Shown in pieces: positions 27,642 through 38,493 of a stretch of 64,000 bases of DNA. The DNA is taken from contig NZ_CP024869.1 in NCBI RefSeq assembly GCF_003052165.1, forward strand, positions 682,001-746,000. The letters are read 5' to 3'. The translations under genes and the position numbers were made by a program. The first letter of the stretch is position 1. Every line of letters begins with the position of its first letter. The notes beneath the pieces are model-generated. The model was given only the letters and a program-made list of their open reading frames with translations. It searched no databases and was not told where the DNA came from. The stretch is from Dietzia sp. JS16-p6b (GTDB taxonomy: Bacteria; Actinomycetota; Actinomycetes; Mycobacteriales; Mycobacteriaceae).

Positions 27642-28790
27642 CTAGAGGCCCGCGGCGACCTCGAGCGCCGCCAGGATCTCGTGGGGCTGACCGAGCAGTT
27701 GCGCGGTGCCGTGGGCCCGCTTGAAGTACAGCTGGACGTCGTACTCCCAGGTGATCCCGACCCCCCCGTGGAGCTGGATGGCCTCCCCGGTGATCCACTG
27801 CACCGCTTCGGAGCAGTACACCTTGGCCGCGGCGGCCTCGATCTCCGCGGCGTAGGCCGCCTCGTCGGCCTCCGGCCCCTCCCCGAGCGCCTGCGCCTGC
27901 GCGACCCTCGCCGCGGCCGAATAGGACAGCGACGCCGCGGTCTCCGCCCTGACGTACATGTCGGCCATGCGGTGCTTGAGCGCCTGGAACGACCCGATGG
28001 CCCGGCCGAACTGCGTGCGCTCCTTCGTGTACCTCACGGTCGCGTCGAGAGCGGCCCGCGCGGCGCCGACCTGTTCGGCGGAGATCGCCGCCCACCCCGC
28101 GGCGCGGAGCCGGGCCAGGAAACTAGGGCGGGTCCGGATCGGGGTCGCGGACACGGACTCGAAATCGACGCGGGCCATCGTCCGGGTGGGGTCCATGACG
28201 GGTACCCGGGTCACGGTGAGGCCGGCGGCGCCGGACGGGACCTCGAACAGCCCCACCTGCCCGCCCGTGATCGCGACGACGAGGAGCGTGGAGGCGGTGT
28301 CGGCGCCCAGGACGTGATGGGCCGTGCCGCTCAGGGAGGGATGGTCGCCGTCGCCACCGGACGCCCCGACTCCCGGGGACGCCCACCCGTCCTGCGACGC
28401 CCAGCACAGGGCCACCTGATCACCGGCGGCGATGCCGGGCAGGATCCGGGCGCAGGCCGCCTCGTCTCCGGAGGCGAGCACCGCCTGGGCGGCGAGCACC
28501 GCCGACCCGAGCAGGGGGGAGGGCGTGAGCCGCCGGCCCAGTTCCTCGCAGACCAGGTGGGTCTCCACCCAGGTGGCGCCGGCGCCGTCGTACCGCTCGG
28601 GGATCGACAGCGCCGCCGCCCCGATCTGCTCGACGAGCATCGACCACAGGGCGGGGTCGTGGCCGTGCTCGGAGGCGATGGCGGCCCGCACGGCCGCCGG
28701 GTCGGACCTCTTGTCGAGGAGCGCGGCGACCGACTGCCGGAGCGCGGCCTGCTCCTCGGTGTCGACGCCGGGCGACGCGGGTTCTGTCAT
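27642..28790 (-). CDS. fadE33: Acyl-CoA dehydrogenase FadE33-like subunit
   Basis: The 382-residue acyl-CoA dehydrogenase has a degenerate N-terminal domain, IPERYDGAGATWVETHLVCEELGRRL, GASGGDGDHPSL and the C-terminal QFGRAIGSFQALKHRMADMYV and IQLHGGVGITWEYDVQLYFKRA. It follows fadE32 through an ATGA overlap, the order fadE31-fadE32-fadE33 seen in M. tuberculosis. There FadE31 forms heteromeric enzymes with FadE32 and FadE33 in C/D-ring (HIP) degradation. ATG at 28790 is supported by the overlap. Naming rests on gene order plus family. Confidence 0.8.
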   Translation of the reverse strand: MTEPASPGVDTEEQAALRQSVAALLDKRSDPAAVRAAIASEHGHDPALWSMLVEQIGAAALSIPERYDGAGATWVETHLVCEELGRRLTPSPLLGSAVLAAQAVLASGDEAACARILPGIAAGDQVALCWASQDGWASPGVGASGGDGDHPSLSGTAHHVLGADTASTLLVVAITGGQVGLFEVPSGAAGLTVTRVPVMDPTRTMARVDFESVSATPIRTRPSFLARLRAAGWAAISAEQVGAARAALDATVRYTKERTQFGRAIGSFQALKHRMADMYVRAETAASLSYSAAARVAQAQALGEGPEADEAAYAAEIEAAAAKVYCSEAVQWITGEAIQLHGGVGITWEYDVQLYFKRAHGTAQLLGQPHEILAALEVAAGL

Positions 28791-29797
28791 CGGGCGTTCT
28801 CCAGACGGTCCAGCACGCGTCGGCGGTGGTGACCCTGCGTGCCCCAGGCCGTCTGCAGCGCGCGGGTCTTGGTCAACCACAGGCCCAGATCATGCTCGAG
28901 GGTGTAGCCGATCGCACCGTGGATCTGCAGCGCCGTGCGGGCCGAGAGGTAGGCGGCGTCGGCGACGGCCACGCGGGCGGCCGAGACGTCGCGGGCCGCG
29001 GCCACCGGGTCGTCCGGGTTCTCGGCGATCGCCAGCGCGCCCGCCCACAGCAGCGGGCGGGCCATCGTGAGCGCGATCGCGACCTCGGCGAGCTGGTGCT
29101 TGAGCGCCTGGTACTGGCCGATGACCTTGCCATACTGGGACCGCTGCGTGGCGTAGGCGACGCTCATGTCGAGCATCGCCTGCCCGAGGCCCATGAGCTG
29201 GGCGGCCGTCCCGAGCGCGCCGTGGTTGACCAGGTCGGTGGTGCTCACCGCGGCCACGCGGGCGCCGGCTGTCGGTGTGGACACCGTGCGGGCCCGGTCC
29301 ACCGAGCGACGGGCGTCACCGGGCTCGGCGGCGAACACCTCGTCGTCGTCGGCCACCCACAGGTACCCCGCCACGTGGACGTCGGGTGCGAACGGAGACA
29401 CACCGGGCACGGCGACCGACGCCAGCGTGCCGGAGGCGACGGACCCGGCGACGTCCTCGCCGGCGGGGTCGCCGCCCTCGCCGGAGTGGCGACCCAGCCC
29501 GGCGGCGATGCGCGGTGCCACCATGACGGACTCCACCACCGGCCCGGGCACGGCGTGGCGGCCCAGGACCTCGAGGGCGACGACCGCCTCGACGGCCGTG
29601 GCGCCGGCCCCACCGGATGCCTCCGGCACGAGAAGCGCGGTGACGCCGGTCTCGGCGATCCGGCCCCACACGGCGGTGCCGGGTGCGGTGTCACCGGCCG
29701 CCCAGGAGCGGATCACCGAGGGCATGTCCGACTTGGCCAGCAGCGAGTCGATGCTGGCGGCGAAGTCGACGACCTCGGGATCGAGTGCGAACTGCAT
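28787..29797 (-). CDS. fadE32: Acyl-CoA dehydrogenase FadE32-like subunit
   Basis: The 336-residue product is shorter than a full acyl-CoA dehydrogenase (about 380-400), as in subunits that work only as heteromers. Visible segments are FALDPEVVDFAASIDSLL, VPEASGGAGATAVEAVVALEVLGRHAVPGPVVES, YATQRSQYGKVIGQYQALKHQLAEVAIAL and LQIHGAIGYTLEHDLGLWLTK. FadE32 with FadE31 oxidises a late ring-opened CoA ester in the HIP pathway. It starts 16 bp after fadE31 and overlaps fadE33 by ATGA. Confidence 0.82.
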   Translation of the reverse strand: MQFALDPEVVDFAASIDSLLAKSDMPSVIRSWAAGDTAPGTAVWGRIAETGVTALLVPEASGGAGATAVEAVVALEVLGRHAVPGPVVESVMVAPRIAAGLGRHSGEGGDPAGEDVAGSVASGTLASVAVPGVSPFAPDVHVAGYLWVADDDEVFAAEPGDARRSVDRARTVSTPTAGARVAAVSTTDLVNHGALGTAAQLMGLGQAMLDMSVAYATQRSQYGKVIGQYQALKHQLAEVAIALTMARPLLWAGALAIAENPDDPVAAARDVSAARVAVADAAYLSARTALQIHGAIGYTLEHDLGLWLTKTRALQTAWGTQGHHRRRVLDRLENAR

Positions 29798-29813
29798 GAT
29801 GGAAACCCCGTTC

Positions 29814-30983
29814 TCAGCCGCGCGGCAGGCCGAGGAGACGCTCGGCGATGATGTTCTTCTGGACCTCGTTCGTTCCCGCGTAGATGGGCCCGGCGAGGGC
29901 GAACAGGTACCCGTCCATCCACTGCTCACCGGCGAGCTCACCGGCCGTGCCGAGCAGGTCCAGGGCGGTCTCGTGGGTCGCGATGTCCCAGTCCGACCAG
30001 AAGACCTTGTTGATCGAGGACTCGAACCCCAGGTTGGCGCCGGCGGTGAGCGTGGTGACCGTGTTCCAGGTGCTCAGCTCGTACGCGCGGGAGCCGATCC
30101 AGGCGTCGACCACGCGGTCGGCCAGCGAGCCCCGGGCCCGGTCGTCCAGGTCCGGTGCGGAGGATCCCCACAGTTCGAGCAGGCGGTCGGTGGTGGCCAG
30201 GAACCGCCCGGGGGAGCGCAGGGAGAGCCCGCGCTCGTTGTTGGCGGTGGACATGGCCACCTTCCAGCCCTGGTTGACCTCGCCGATCACTCCCGATTCC
30301 GCCGGGTTCGCCGGATCGTCGGGAACGAAGACGTCCTCGAGGAACAGCTCCGCGAAGCCGGGTAGGCCGTCGAGCTGGTCGATCGGGCGCACGGTCACGC
30401 CTTCGGCCCGCAGGTCGAACATGAAGTAGGTCAGGCCCTTGTGGCGGGGCTCGTCGGGGTCGGTGCGGAACAGTCCGAAGCCCTTGTCGGCGAACGAAGC
30501 GCGGGTCGACCACACCTTCTGCCCGTTGAGGACCCAGCCGCCGTCGACCTTCCGGGCGGTCGAGCGCAGCGACGCGAGGTCGGAGCCGGCCTCGGGCTCG
30601 GACCAGGCCTGCGCCCAGATGTCGTCGGCGCGGGCCATGCGCGGCATGATGTGCGCCAGCTGCTCGGGGGTCGCGTGGTCGAAGAGGGTCGGGGCCAGCA
30701 GGAAGATGCCGTTCTGGCTCACGCGCAGGGGGGCGCCGGCGCGGAAGTACTCCTCCTCGAAGACCACCCAGTTGACCAGCCCACAGTCGCGGCCGCCGTA
30801 CTCCTCGGGCCACGACACGACCGACATACGGGCGTCGGCCATCGTCCGCTCCCACTGTCGGTGGGCCTCGAAGCCCTCGCGGGTGTCCATGTGCGGGAGC
30901 GGCTCGGCGGGCACGTTCTCGGCGAGCCACTCGCGGACCTCGAGGCGGAACTCCTGTGTCGAGGCGTCCAGATCCAGATCCAC
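29814..30983 (-). CDS. fadE31: Acyl-CoA dehydrogenase FadE31-like subunit
   Basis: The full-length 389-residue acyl-CoA dehydrogenase has WPEEYGGRDCGLVNWVVFEEEYFRAGAP, AQAWSEPEAGSDLASLRSTARK (FAD/substrate loop), LNGQKVWSTRASFADKGFGLFRTD and the C-terminal PIYAGTNEVQKNIIAERLLGLPRG. The usual GEGT glutamate region reads PIYAGT, typical of this steroid subgroup. It heads the fadE31-32-33 set and is 4 bp downstream of the enoyl-CoA hydratase gene, so the row is one operon from the KstR2 box at 31975. Confidence 0.85.
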   Translation of the reverse strand: MDLDLDASTQEFRLEVREWLAENVPAEPLPHMDTREGFEAHRQWERTMADARMSVVSWPEEYGGRDCGLVNWVVFEEEYFRAGAPLRVSQNGIFLLAPTLFDHATPEQLAHIMPRMARADDIWAQAWSEPEAGSDLASLRSTARKVDGGWVLNGQKVWSTRASFADKGFGLFRTDPDEPRHKGLTYFMFDLRAEGVTVRPIDQLDGLPGFAELFLEDVFVPDDPANPAESGVIGEVNQGWKVAMSTANNERGLSLRSPGRFLATTDRLLELWGSSAPDLDDRARGSLADRVVDAWIGSRAYELSTWNTVTTLTAGANLGFESSINKVFWSDWDIATHETALDLLGTAGELAGEQWMDGYLFALAGPIYAGTNEVQKNIIAERLLGLPRG

Positions 30984-30987
30984 GTCG

Positions 30988-31953
30988 TCAGTCCTTCCGC
31001 TCGCCGGTCGAGGCAGCGCCGCCGGTCGAGGCAGGGCCGCCGGTCGAGCCCGTGTTCGCGCTGTCGCGCATCGAGCGGGCGTCCATCCCGCCGAGCGAGG
31101 CGGAGAACGAGTCGGTGTCGTCGGGCTCGGCGTTGGCCGAGTGGGCGAACATGTGCCAGCCGAAGGCCGTGTCGAGGGAGGTCTGCAGGCCCATCTGGTC
31201 CTCGTTGGAGTTGATGACCTTCTTCGCGAGCGTCAGTCCGAAGGCGGGCATCGCGGCGATCTCCCCGGCGATCTCGTCGACCTTGGCCTGGAGCTCATCA
31301 CGCGGGACGACGTGGTTGAGCATCCCCCACTCGAGCGCCTCGGCCGCGCCGAACCTGCGACCGGTGTAGAGGATCTCCTTCGCGCGCCGCGGGCCCAGCA
31401 CGAAGGCGTGGGCGAAGTACTCCACGCCCGGGATGCCCATCTTGACCACGGGGTCGGAGAAGAACGCGTCGTCCGAGGCCACGATGAAGTCGCAGACCCA
31501 TGCCAGCATGAGCCCGCCGGCGATGCACGCGCCGTGCACCTGGGCGATCATCGGCTTGGGAATCTCCCGCCAGCGGCGGCACATCTGGACGTAGACCTCG
31601 GTCTCGCGGGCCAGGCGCCGGTCTCCGCCGCCGCGGGTGGTGTGGTCCCACCAGAGCGCCGCGCGGTTGGGGTACTCCACGTGGTGGTCTCGCTCGGGGG
31701 TGCCGATGTCGTGGCCTGCCGAGAAGTGCTTGCCGTTGGCCCGCAGGACGATGACCTTGACCGCGTCATCCTCGACGGCCCGGACGAAGGCGTTGTCCAG
31801 GGAGTACGTCATGACCGAGTTCTGCGCGTTGCGGAAGTCCGGCCGATTGAGGGTGACGTAGGCGGTACCGCCCGTGACCTCGTAGGCGACCGGGTGCGTG
31901 TCCGGGCCGAGGTCGTGGACGCCGAGGACCGGGGGGATGGGCGCGTCGGTCAT
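30988..31953 (-). CDS. Enoyl-CoA hydratase/isomerase family protein
   Basis: The 321-residue crotonase-fold protein has YVTLNRPDFRNAQN, RANGKHFSAGHDIG (oxyanion hole), MIAQVHGACIAGGLMLAWVCDFIVAS (second oxyanion element), FFSDPVVKMGIPGVEYFAHAF and ALEWGMLNHVVPRDEL. It is longer than canonical hydratases (~260) because of an insertion near 90-115 and a Ser/Thr/Gly-rich C-terminal tail built from small repeats (STGGPASTGGAASTGERKD). The length resembles EchA13-type proteins. It is first in the KstR2-boxed operon with fadE31-33, so it likely acts on a HIP-pathway enoyl-CoA. Precise reaction unknown. Confidence 0.82.
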   Translation of the reverse strand: MTDAPIPPVLGVHDLGPDTHPVAYEVTGGTAYVTLNRPDFRNAQNSVMTYSLDNAFVRAVEDDAVKVIVLRANGKHFSAGHDIGTPERDHHVEYPNRAALWWDHTTRGGGDRRLARETEVYVQMCRRWREIPKPMIAQVHGACIAGGLMLAWVCDFIVASDDAFFSDPVVKMGIPGVEYFAHAFVLGPRRAKEILYTGRRFGAAEALEWGMLNHVVPRDELQAKVDEIAGEIAAMPAFGLTLAKKVINSNEDQMGLQTSLDTAFGWHMFAHSANAEPDDTDSFSASLGGMDARSMRDSANTGSTGGPASTGGAASTGERKD

Positions 31954-31974
31954 GAGCTGGGACTCTCCTCACCT

Positions 31975-31988
31975 AGCAAGTGCTTGGT
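31975..31988. promoter_or_regulatory. KstR2 operator of the echA-fadE31-33 operon
   Basis: AGCAAGTGCTTGGT fits the KstR2 motif AnCAAGnnCTTGnT. It lies 22 bp upstream of the echA start. The surrounding 20-mer CTAGCAAGTGCTTGGTTGGT (31973-31992) is identical to that before kstR2 (38463-38482), in the opposite orientation to the gene. Confidence 0.85.
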
Positions 31989-32021
31989 TGGTACTGTACC
32001 GGACCCGCCCGCCGGATCGGA

Positions 32022-32067
32022 TTCAGACGCCGTACGCACCGTCGTTCAGACGCCATAAGCACCATCG
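32022..32067. repeat. 23-bp imperfect tandem duplication at an SDR gene end
   Basis: Copies 32022-32044 and 32045-32067 match at 20 of 23 bases. On the minus strand each encodes DGAYGV-stop. All three differences are synonymous third positions (GAT/GAC, GCT/GCG, TAT/TAC). The copy at 32045-32067 is the end of the real gene; the other lies after its stop and in another frame. Confidence 0.85.
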
Positions 32068-32861
32068 ACGTCGAGCTTCTGGCCGGAGATGAAGCCCGCG
32101 CGGTCGGAGGCGAGGAACGCCACGGCCTCGGCGACGTCGTCCGCGGTGCCGAACCGGCGCAGGGGGATGTTCGCGCGGGTGACCTCGAGTGCGCGGTCGT
32201 CGAGGTCGCCGGAGGCGATGAGCCGCTCGGCCATCCCGTCGGTGAGCATCCCCGGGCCCACGCAGTTCACGCGCACGCCGTAGCGGCCCTCCTCCGCGGC
32301 CAGCCCCCGCGCGAGTTGCTCGACCGCCCCCTTGGGGGCCGCCGACAGGCCGTCGCGGACCGGGTAGCGGGTGGTGGCGGCGGTGGTGACGACGACGACG
32401 TTGCCACCCACCTCGCGCAGATGCGGGAGCGCCGGGTGCACGATCGCGAAGAACCCGGCGACGTCCGCACCCAGCTGTGTGCGAAGCTCCGCCGGGCTGG
32501 TCCGGGACAGGTGGACCATGGGTACATGGGGCCCGGCACAGTGGGCGAGGACGGCGATCCCGCCGTGCCGGGCGGCGATGCCGTCGATCGCGGCCGCCAC
32601 GTCGTCGTCGTCGGACCCGTCGCGCCCCGGGGCCAGCCTCACGCACTCCACGCCTCGTCGGGCGGCGCCGGGGTGGTGTCCCGGATCGGCGGACGCGGGC
32701 CCGGACAGCTCCGCCGCCAGGTCCACCGGCTCGGTCGAACGGAACCCCAGCACCAGGGGGGACCGGGGGAACTCGACGGCCAGACGGCGCGCCACCGCGC
32801 CGCCGATGCCGCCGGACGCGCCGGTGACCAGGACGGCCCCCGGCAGCAGGCCCCCGCTCAT
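32046..32861 (-). CDS. Short-chain dehydrogenase/reductase
   Basis: The 271-residue classical SDR has the cofactor motif AVLVTGASGGIGGAVAR, the structural AHCAG (NNAG equivalent), and a catalytic region VVVVTTAATTRYPVRDGLSAAPKGAVEQLARGLA. In that region the usual Tyr-x3-Lys is not in YxxxK form: LSAAPKG has Lys, but the Tyr position appears to be Leu/Ser. The C-terminus is RAGFISGQKLDVDGAYGV. An Asp/Gly-rich insertion lies around 70-90. It overlaps the fadD3 stop by ATGA, so it is co-translated with the HIP-CoA ligase. The change at the catalytic Tyr raises doubt about ordinary oxidoreductase activity. Its 3' end is tandemly duplicated. Confidence 0.75.
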   Translation of the reverse strand: MSGGLLPGAVLVTGASGGIGGAVARRLAVEFPRSPLVLGFRSTEPVDLAAELSGPASADPGHHPGAARRGVECVRLAPGRDGSDDDDVAAAIDGIAARHGGIAVLAHCAGPHVPMVHLSRTSPAELRTQLGADVAGFFAIVHPALPHLREVGGNVVVVTTAATTRYPVRDGLSAAPKGAVEQLARGLAAEEGRYGVRVNCVGPGMLTDGMAERLIASGDLDDRALEVTRANIPLRRFGTADDVAEAVAFLASDRAGFISGQKLDVDGAYGV

Positions 32862-34480
32862 CGGAGATCGGTCTTGAGGATCTTGCCCGAGGCGTTGCGC
32901 GGGAAGGAGTTCACGAACTCCACCGCCCGCGGGCGCTTGAAGTTGGCGAGGTGCTCGCGGCAGAACCCGAGGACGTCCTCCTCGGTGAGCGACGAGCCCT
33001 CGCGGCGCACCACGAACGCCTTGCCGACCTCGCCCATGCGGTCGTCGGGAACGCCGATGACGGCGGTCTCGACCACTCCGTCCAGGCGTGCCAGGGTCTG
33101 CTCGATCTCCGCGGGGTACACGTTGAACCCGCCGGTGATGTACATGTCCTTGAGCCTGTCGGTGATGCGCAGGTTGCCGCGGGAGTCGATCTCGCCGACG
33201 TCGCCGGTGTGCAGCCACCCGTCGGCATCGATGGTCGCGTCGGTGTTGTCCGGATCGTCGAGGTAGCCCTGCATGACCATCTCGCCGCGGGTGAGGATCT
33301 CACCCTTATCACCGATCCTGATCTCCATGCCGGGGTAGGCCCGGCCGCAGGTGGTGGCCACGGTGACGTCGTCGTCGTCCGAGGTGGTGGTGGTGATGAA
33401 GCCCATCGTCTCGGTCTGCCCATAGGCGGTGAGCACCGTCTCCAACCCGAGGTCGGACTGCATCCTCTCGACCAGGACCACCGGGACGACCGAGGCGCCG
33501 GTCACCGCCAGCCGCAGTGAGGACAGGTCGAACTCCGCCCTGTCGGGGGCGTCGAGGATGGTCTGGAAGATCGTGGGGGCGCCCGGGAGGACCGTGGCGC
33601 CCTCGTCCTGCACGAGCCGCATGGTCTCGGTGGGGGAGTACACGGCGAGCGGGATGGCCGCCGCGCCGAAGAGGGTGCAGACCAGGAAGCCGGCCTTGTA
33701 GCCGAAGCTGTGGAAGAACGGGTTGACGATGAGGTAGCGGTCGCGCTCGGTGAGTCCGCCGTTCGATCCCCACGCCCGCGCCCCGGCGACGGTCTGCCGG
33801 TGCAGCGCCACCACGCCCTTGCTCTTGCCGGTGGTGCCCGAGGTGAAGAGGATGTCGGCGACATCGTCGCCCGTCACCGCGTCCGCCCGGGCGTCCGCCT
33901 CCGCTATTGAGGCGGCGGTGGCCTCCGACTGGAGGGCGGTGATGTCGACGACGGTGATGTCGGCGCCCGCCGTGTCACCGCCGTCGAGGGGGATCCGCAC
34001 GATCGTCCGCAGTGCGGTGGCCGTGGCGAGCGACCCGCCCGCAGCCGTGGTCAGCTCGGCGATCCGCTCGGCGCCGAGGAAGGCGCCCGCGACGATCGCG
34101 GCGGTCGCGTGGGTCCGCTGCGCCAGGTCGAGCGTCTCGCTACCGGTGTAGCGGGTGTTGGCGGGGACCACCGTCCCGCCGGCGTACTGCACTCCGAGCG
34201 CGGCCACGATCCAGTGGCGGGTGTTGGGCGCCCAGATCACCACCCGGTCACCGGCCTGGACCCCGCGCGCGACGAGGCCCGCTGCGAACCGGCGGGTCTC
34301 CTCGAGCAGCTGCGCCCAGGTCCACCGGGTGTCCTGGCCGGGCTGGACGTCGGCCACCGCCTCGCGATCGGGCCAGAGGGCCGCCGCCCGGCGCAGGGCC
34401 GCGACCGTGGTCTCGACCTCGCTGCCGGTCTGGGCGCGGTCGGCGGAGGCGGGGCGGGTGGCGGCGGAGCGGTCGGTCAT
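32858..34480 (-). CDS. fadD3: HIP-CoA ligase FadD3
   Basis: The 540-residue ANL ligase has ADILFTSGTTGKSKGVVALH (P-loop), TAYGQTETMGFITTT, GWLHTGDVGEIDSRGNLRITDRLKDMYITGGFNVYPAEIE and a C-terminal catalytic Lys in FPRNASGKILKTDLR. FadD3 activates HIP, the C/D-ring propionate left after ring A/B removal, and starts the KstR2 pathway. In M. tuberculosis it sits between fadE30/ipdF and fadE31, as here. ATG at 34480 gives a family-like N-terminus and has GGAGT upstream. The KstR2-type box at 34524-34541 is 43 bp upstream. Confidence 0.88.
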   Translation of the reverse strand: MTDRSAATRPASADRAQTGSEVETTVAALRRAAALWPDREAVADVQPGQDTRWTWAQLLEETRRFAAGLVARGVQAGDRVVIWAPNTRHWIVAALGVQYAGGTVVPANTRYTGSETLDLAQRTHATAAIVAGAFLGAERIAELTTAAGGSLATATALRTIVRIPLDGGDTAGADITVVDITALQSEATAASIAEADARADAVTGDDVADILFTSGTTGKSKGVVALHRQTVAGARAWGSNGGLTERDRYLIVNPFFHSFGYKAGFLVCTLFGAAAIPLAVYSPTETMRLVQDEGATVLPGAPTIFQTILDAPDRAEFDLSSLRLAVTGASVVPVVLVERMQSDLGLETVLTAYGQTETMGFITTTTSDDDDVTVATTCGRAYPGMEIRIGDKGEILTRGEMVMQGYLDDPDNTDATIDADGWLHTGDVGEIDSRGNLRITDRLKDMYITGGFNVYPAEIEQTLARLDGVVETAVIGVPDDRMGEVGKAFVVRREGSSLTEEDVLGFCREHLANFKRPRAVEFVNSFPRNASGKILKTDLR

Positions 34481-34523
34481 CGCGGACTCCTCGGGTGCTG
34501 CGGGGTGTGGCCTCCACCACGGT

Positions 34524-34541
34524 ACCAAGCACCTGCTTGGT
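34524..34541. promoter_or_regulatory. KstR2 operator of fadD3
   Basis: ACCAAGCA-cc-TGCTTGGT is a perfect 8-bp-arm palindrome. It keeps the outer KstR2 dyad but breaks the inner CAAG-N2-CTTG register. It lies in the 73-bp gap between the upstream SDR and fadD3, so fadD3 has its own promoter. Confidence 0.75.
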
Positions 34542-34553
34542 CGACCCGCGCGC

Positions 34554-36730
<2,177 letters not shown>

Positions 36731-36734
<4 letters not shown>

Positions 36735-37552
36735 CCCAGCACAAGTCCCCCCTTGCCACCTCCCCCCTCGCCACCGTGCCGCAGGAGACCCCTGGCCACG
36801 GTCTGCTGGCCGGCAAGAAGGTCGTGGTGACGGCCGCCGCGGGCACGGGCATCGGATTCTCGGCCGCCCGTCGCGCCGCGCTCGAGGGCGCCGACGTACT
36901 GGTGTCCGACTTCCACGAGCGCCGGATGAACGAGGCCCGTGACGCGCTCGCCGCCGAGTTCCCCGACCAGCGCTTCGAGGCCATCACGTGCAACGTGCAG
37001 TCGACCTCCGATGTCGACGGGCTGATCACCGGCGCCGCACGGACGCTCGGCCGGATCGACGTGCTGGTCAACAACGCCGGATTCGGCGGCGAGGGCGAAC
37101 TGGTCGACATGGCCGACGAGGACTGGGACCGGGTCCTGGACATCACGCTCAACGGAACCTTTCGCGCGACCCGTGCGGCGTTGCGGTACTTCCGCGACGT
37201 GCCCCACAACGGGGTGATCGTCAACAACGCCTCCGTGCTCGGGTGGCGCGCCCAGCGTGCGCAGGCCCACTACGCGGCGGCGAAGGCCGGCGTGATGGCG
37301 CTGACCCGGTGCTCGGCGATCGAGGGGGCCGATTTCGGCGTCCGTATCAACGCGATCGCGCCCTCCATCGCCCGACACGCGTTCCTGGAGAAGTCGGCCT
37401 CCGCCGAACTCCTCGACGAACTCGCCGCCAAGGAGGCCTTCGGACGCGCCGCGGACGTCTGGGAGGTGGCCGCGACCATCGCCATGCTCGCCAGCGACTA
37501 CACCACGTACCTCACCGGAGAGGTCGTCTCCATCTCGTCACAGCGGGCCTGA
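36731..37552 (+). CDS. ipdF: SDR IpdF, hydroxy-HIC-CoA dehydrogenase
   Basis: The 273-residue SDR has VVVTAAAGTGIGFSAARRAALEGADVLVSDFHERR (glycine-rich cofactor loop with TAAAGTGIG), VLVNNAGFGGEGELVDM, NNASVLGWRAQRAQAHYAAAKAGVMAL (Ser/Tyr/Lys triad) and YLTGEVVSISSQRA. IpdF oxidises the 5-hydroxyl of the HIC-CoA intermediate in C/D-ring breakdown. The ATG overlaps the fadE30 stop (36731-36734). The next gene, a lipoprotein, is convergent. Confidence 0.85.
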
Positions 37553-37589
37553 CCCGCAGGCGGCACCCGGGGAGGGGGAGCGAAGGAGA

Positions 37590-38393
37590 TCAGGCGTTCC
37601 GGATCTTCTCGACCTGCTTGGCAAAGGCGTCGACGGCCGTGTCCCGTTCCGCGTCCGACACCGGCCCCGCCGCGTTGGCGACCGTGACGGACACGCCGAT
37701 TCCCCGCACGACCCCGGTGATCAGGACGTTGCCGGTGAGCAGCTCCTGGCCCATCATGTCCATCGCGTTGTTCTGCGTGATGGCCGCGAAGTGCTCCACG
37801 CCCTCCGGCGCCTCGAGGGGCAAGAGCTGGTTCTCGGCGCGGGTCGTCACCTCGGTCCCTTCGAGCGGGATCGTGACGGTCATGGTGGGGCAGTCGACGA
37901 TCAGCCGGTCACGATCGTTGAGGCCTGCCGTCACCGTCGTCACCGACACCGCGTACGCGGTGTTCTCGCTCTGGCCCGCCTGGATGGCGATCGCACCCGG
38001 CTCGGCCTGGGCGAGGAACGCGTCCTGGCTGAAGTCGGCGCAGCGCTCGGGGTCCACGCGGACGCCGGCGGCGATGTCCTCGAGGGCGCCGACCCCTCCG
38101 GCGATCTCCTCGGCCGAGACGGGGGCGAGACCGAGCTCGGGAGCGTCCTGGGCGTTGAGGACGAGTTGATCCACGCCGGCCTCGGGCGCACCCGGCGCGC
38201 CGGTGGGTTGCTCCTGACGCATCTCGCTCGTCGCGGGCGTGGTCTCCGCGGGGGCCGCGTCGTCACCGCTCTCGCCGATCGTGCAGGAGGCCAGGCCCAG
38301 GGTGAGGCCCACGGCCGCCGAGGCCGCGAGGACCCGGCGACCCGCTCGGCGCGGGCCGGAGGAGCGAGGGGAGGAGAAGACGGTGGAGCGCAT
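37590..38393 (-). CDS. Secreted lipoprotein of unknown function (DUF5642-like)
   Basis: The 267-residue protein has an Arg-rich N-region, hydrophobic core and lipobox LASC with the modified Cys at ~37. A Thr/Pro/Glu-rich linker to ~70 and a folded domain follow, with a conserved-looking Cys pair (ERCADFSQDAF and IVDCPTMTV) and QNNAMDMMGQELLTGNVLITGVVRGIGVSVTV. It resembles small mycolate-actinobacterial lipoproteins such as the DUF5642 type, without a firm match. In M. tuberculosis no lipoprotein sits between kstR2 and ipdF. It is divergent from kstR2 and may share its promoter region. Confidence 0.7.
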   Translation of the reverse strand: MRSTVFSSPRSSGPRRAGRRVLAASAAVGLTLGLASCTIGESGDDAAPAETTPATSEMRQEQPTGAPGAPEAGVDQLVLNAQDAPELGLAPVSAEEIAGGVGALEDIAAGVRVDPERCADFSQDAFLAQAEPGAIAIQAGQSENTAYAVSVTTVTAGLNDRDRLIVDCPTMTVTIPLEGTEVTTRAENQLLPLEAPEGVEHFAAITQNNAMDMMGQELLTGNVLITGVVRGIGVSVTVANAAGPVSDAERDTAVDAFAKQVEKIRNA

Positions 38394-38464
38394 GGGGGGA
38401 GTCTAGGCAGAACGCGTCGACGACGGGTGGACCGACGCGGCCATGCGGCCACCGGACCGTCCCT

Positions 38465-38478
38465 AGCAAGTGCTTGGT
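38465..38478. promoter_or_regulatory. KstR2 operator (autoregulation) of kstR2-fadA6
   Basis: AGCAAGTGCTTGGT fits AnCAAGnnCTTGnT and is 15 bp upstream of the kstR2 ATG. The same 20-mer context occurs upstream of the echA-fadE31-33 operon. Confidence 0.85.
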
Positions 38479-38493
38479 TGGTAGAGTGGCCGG

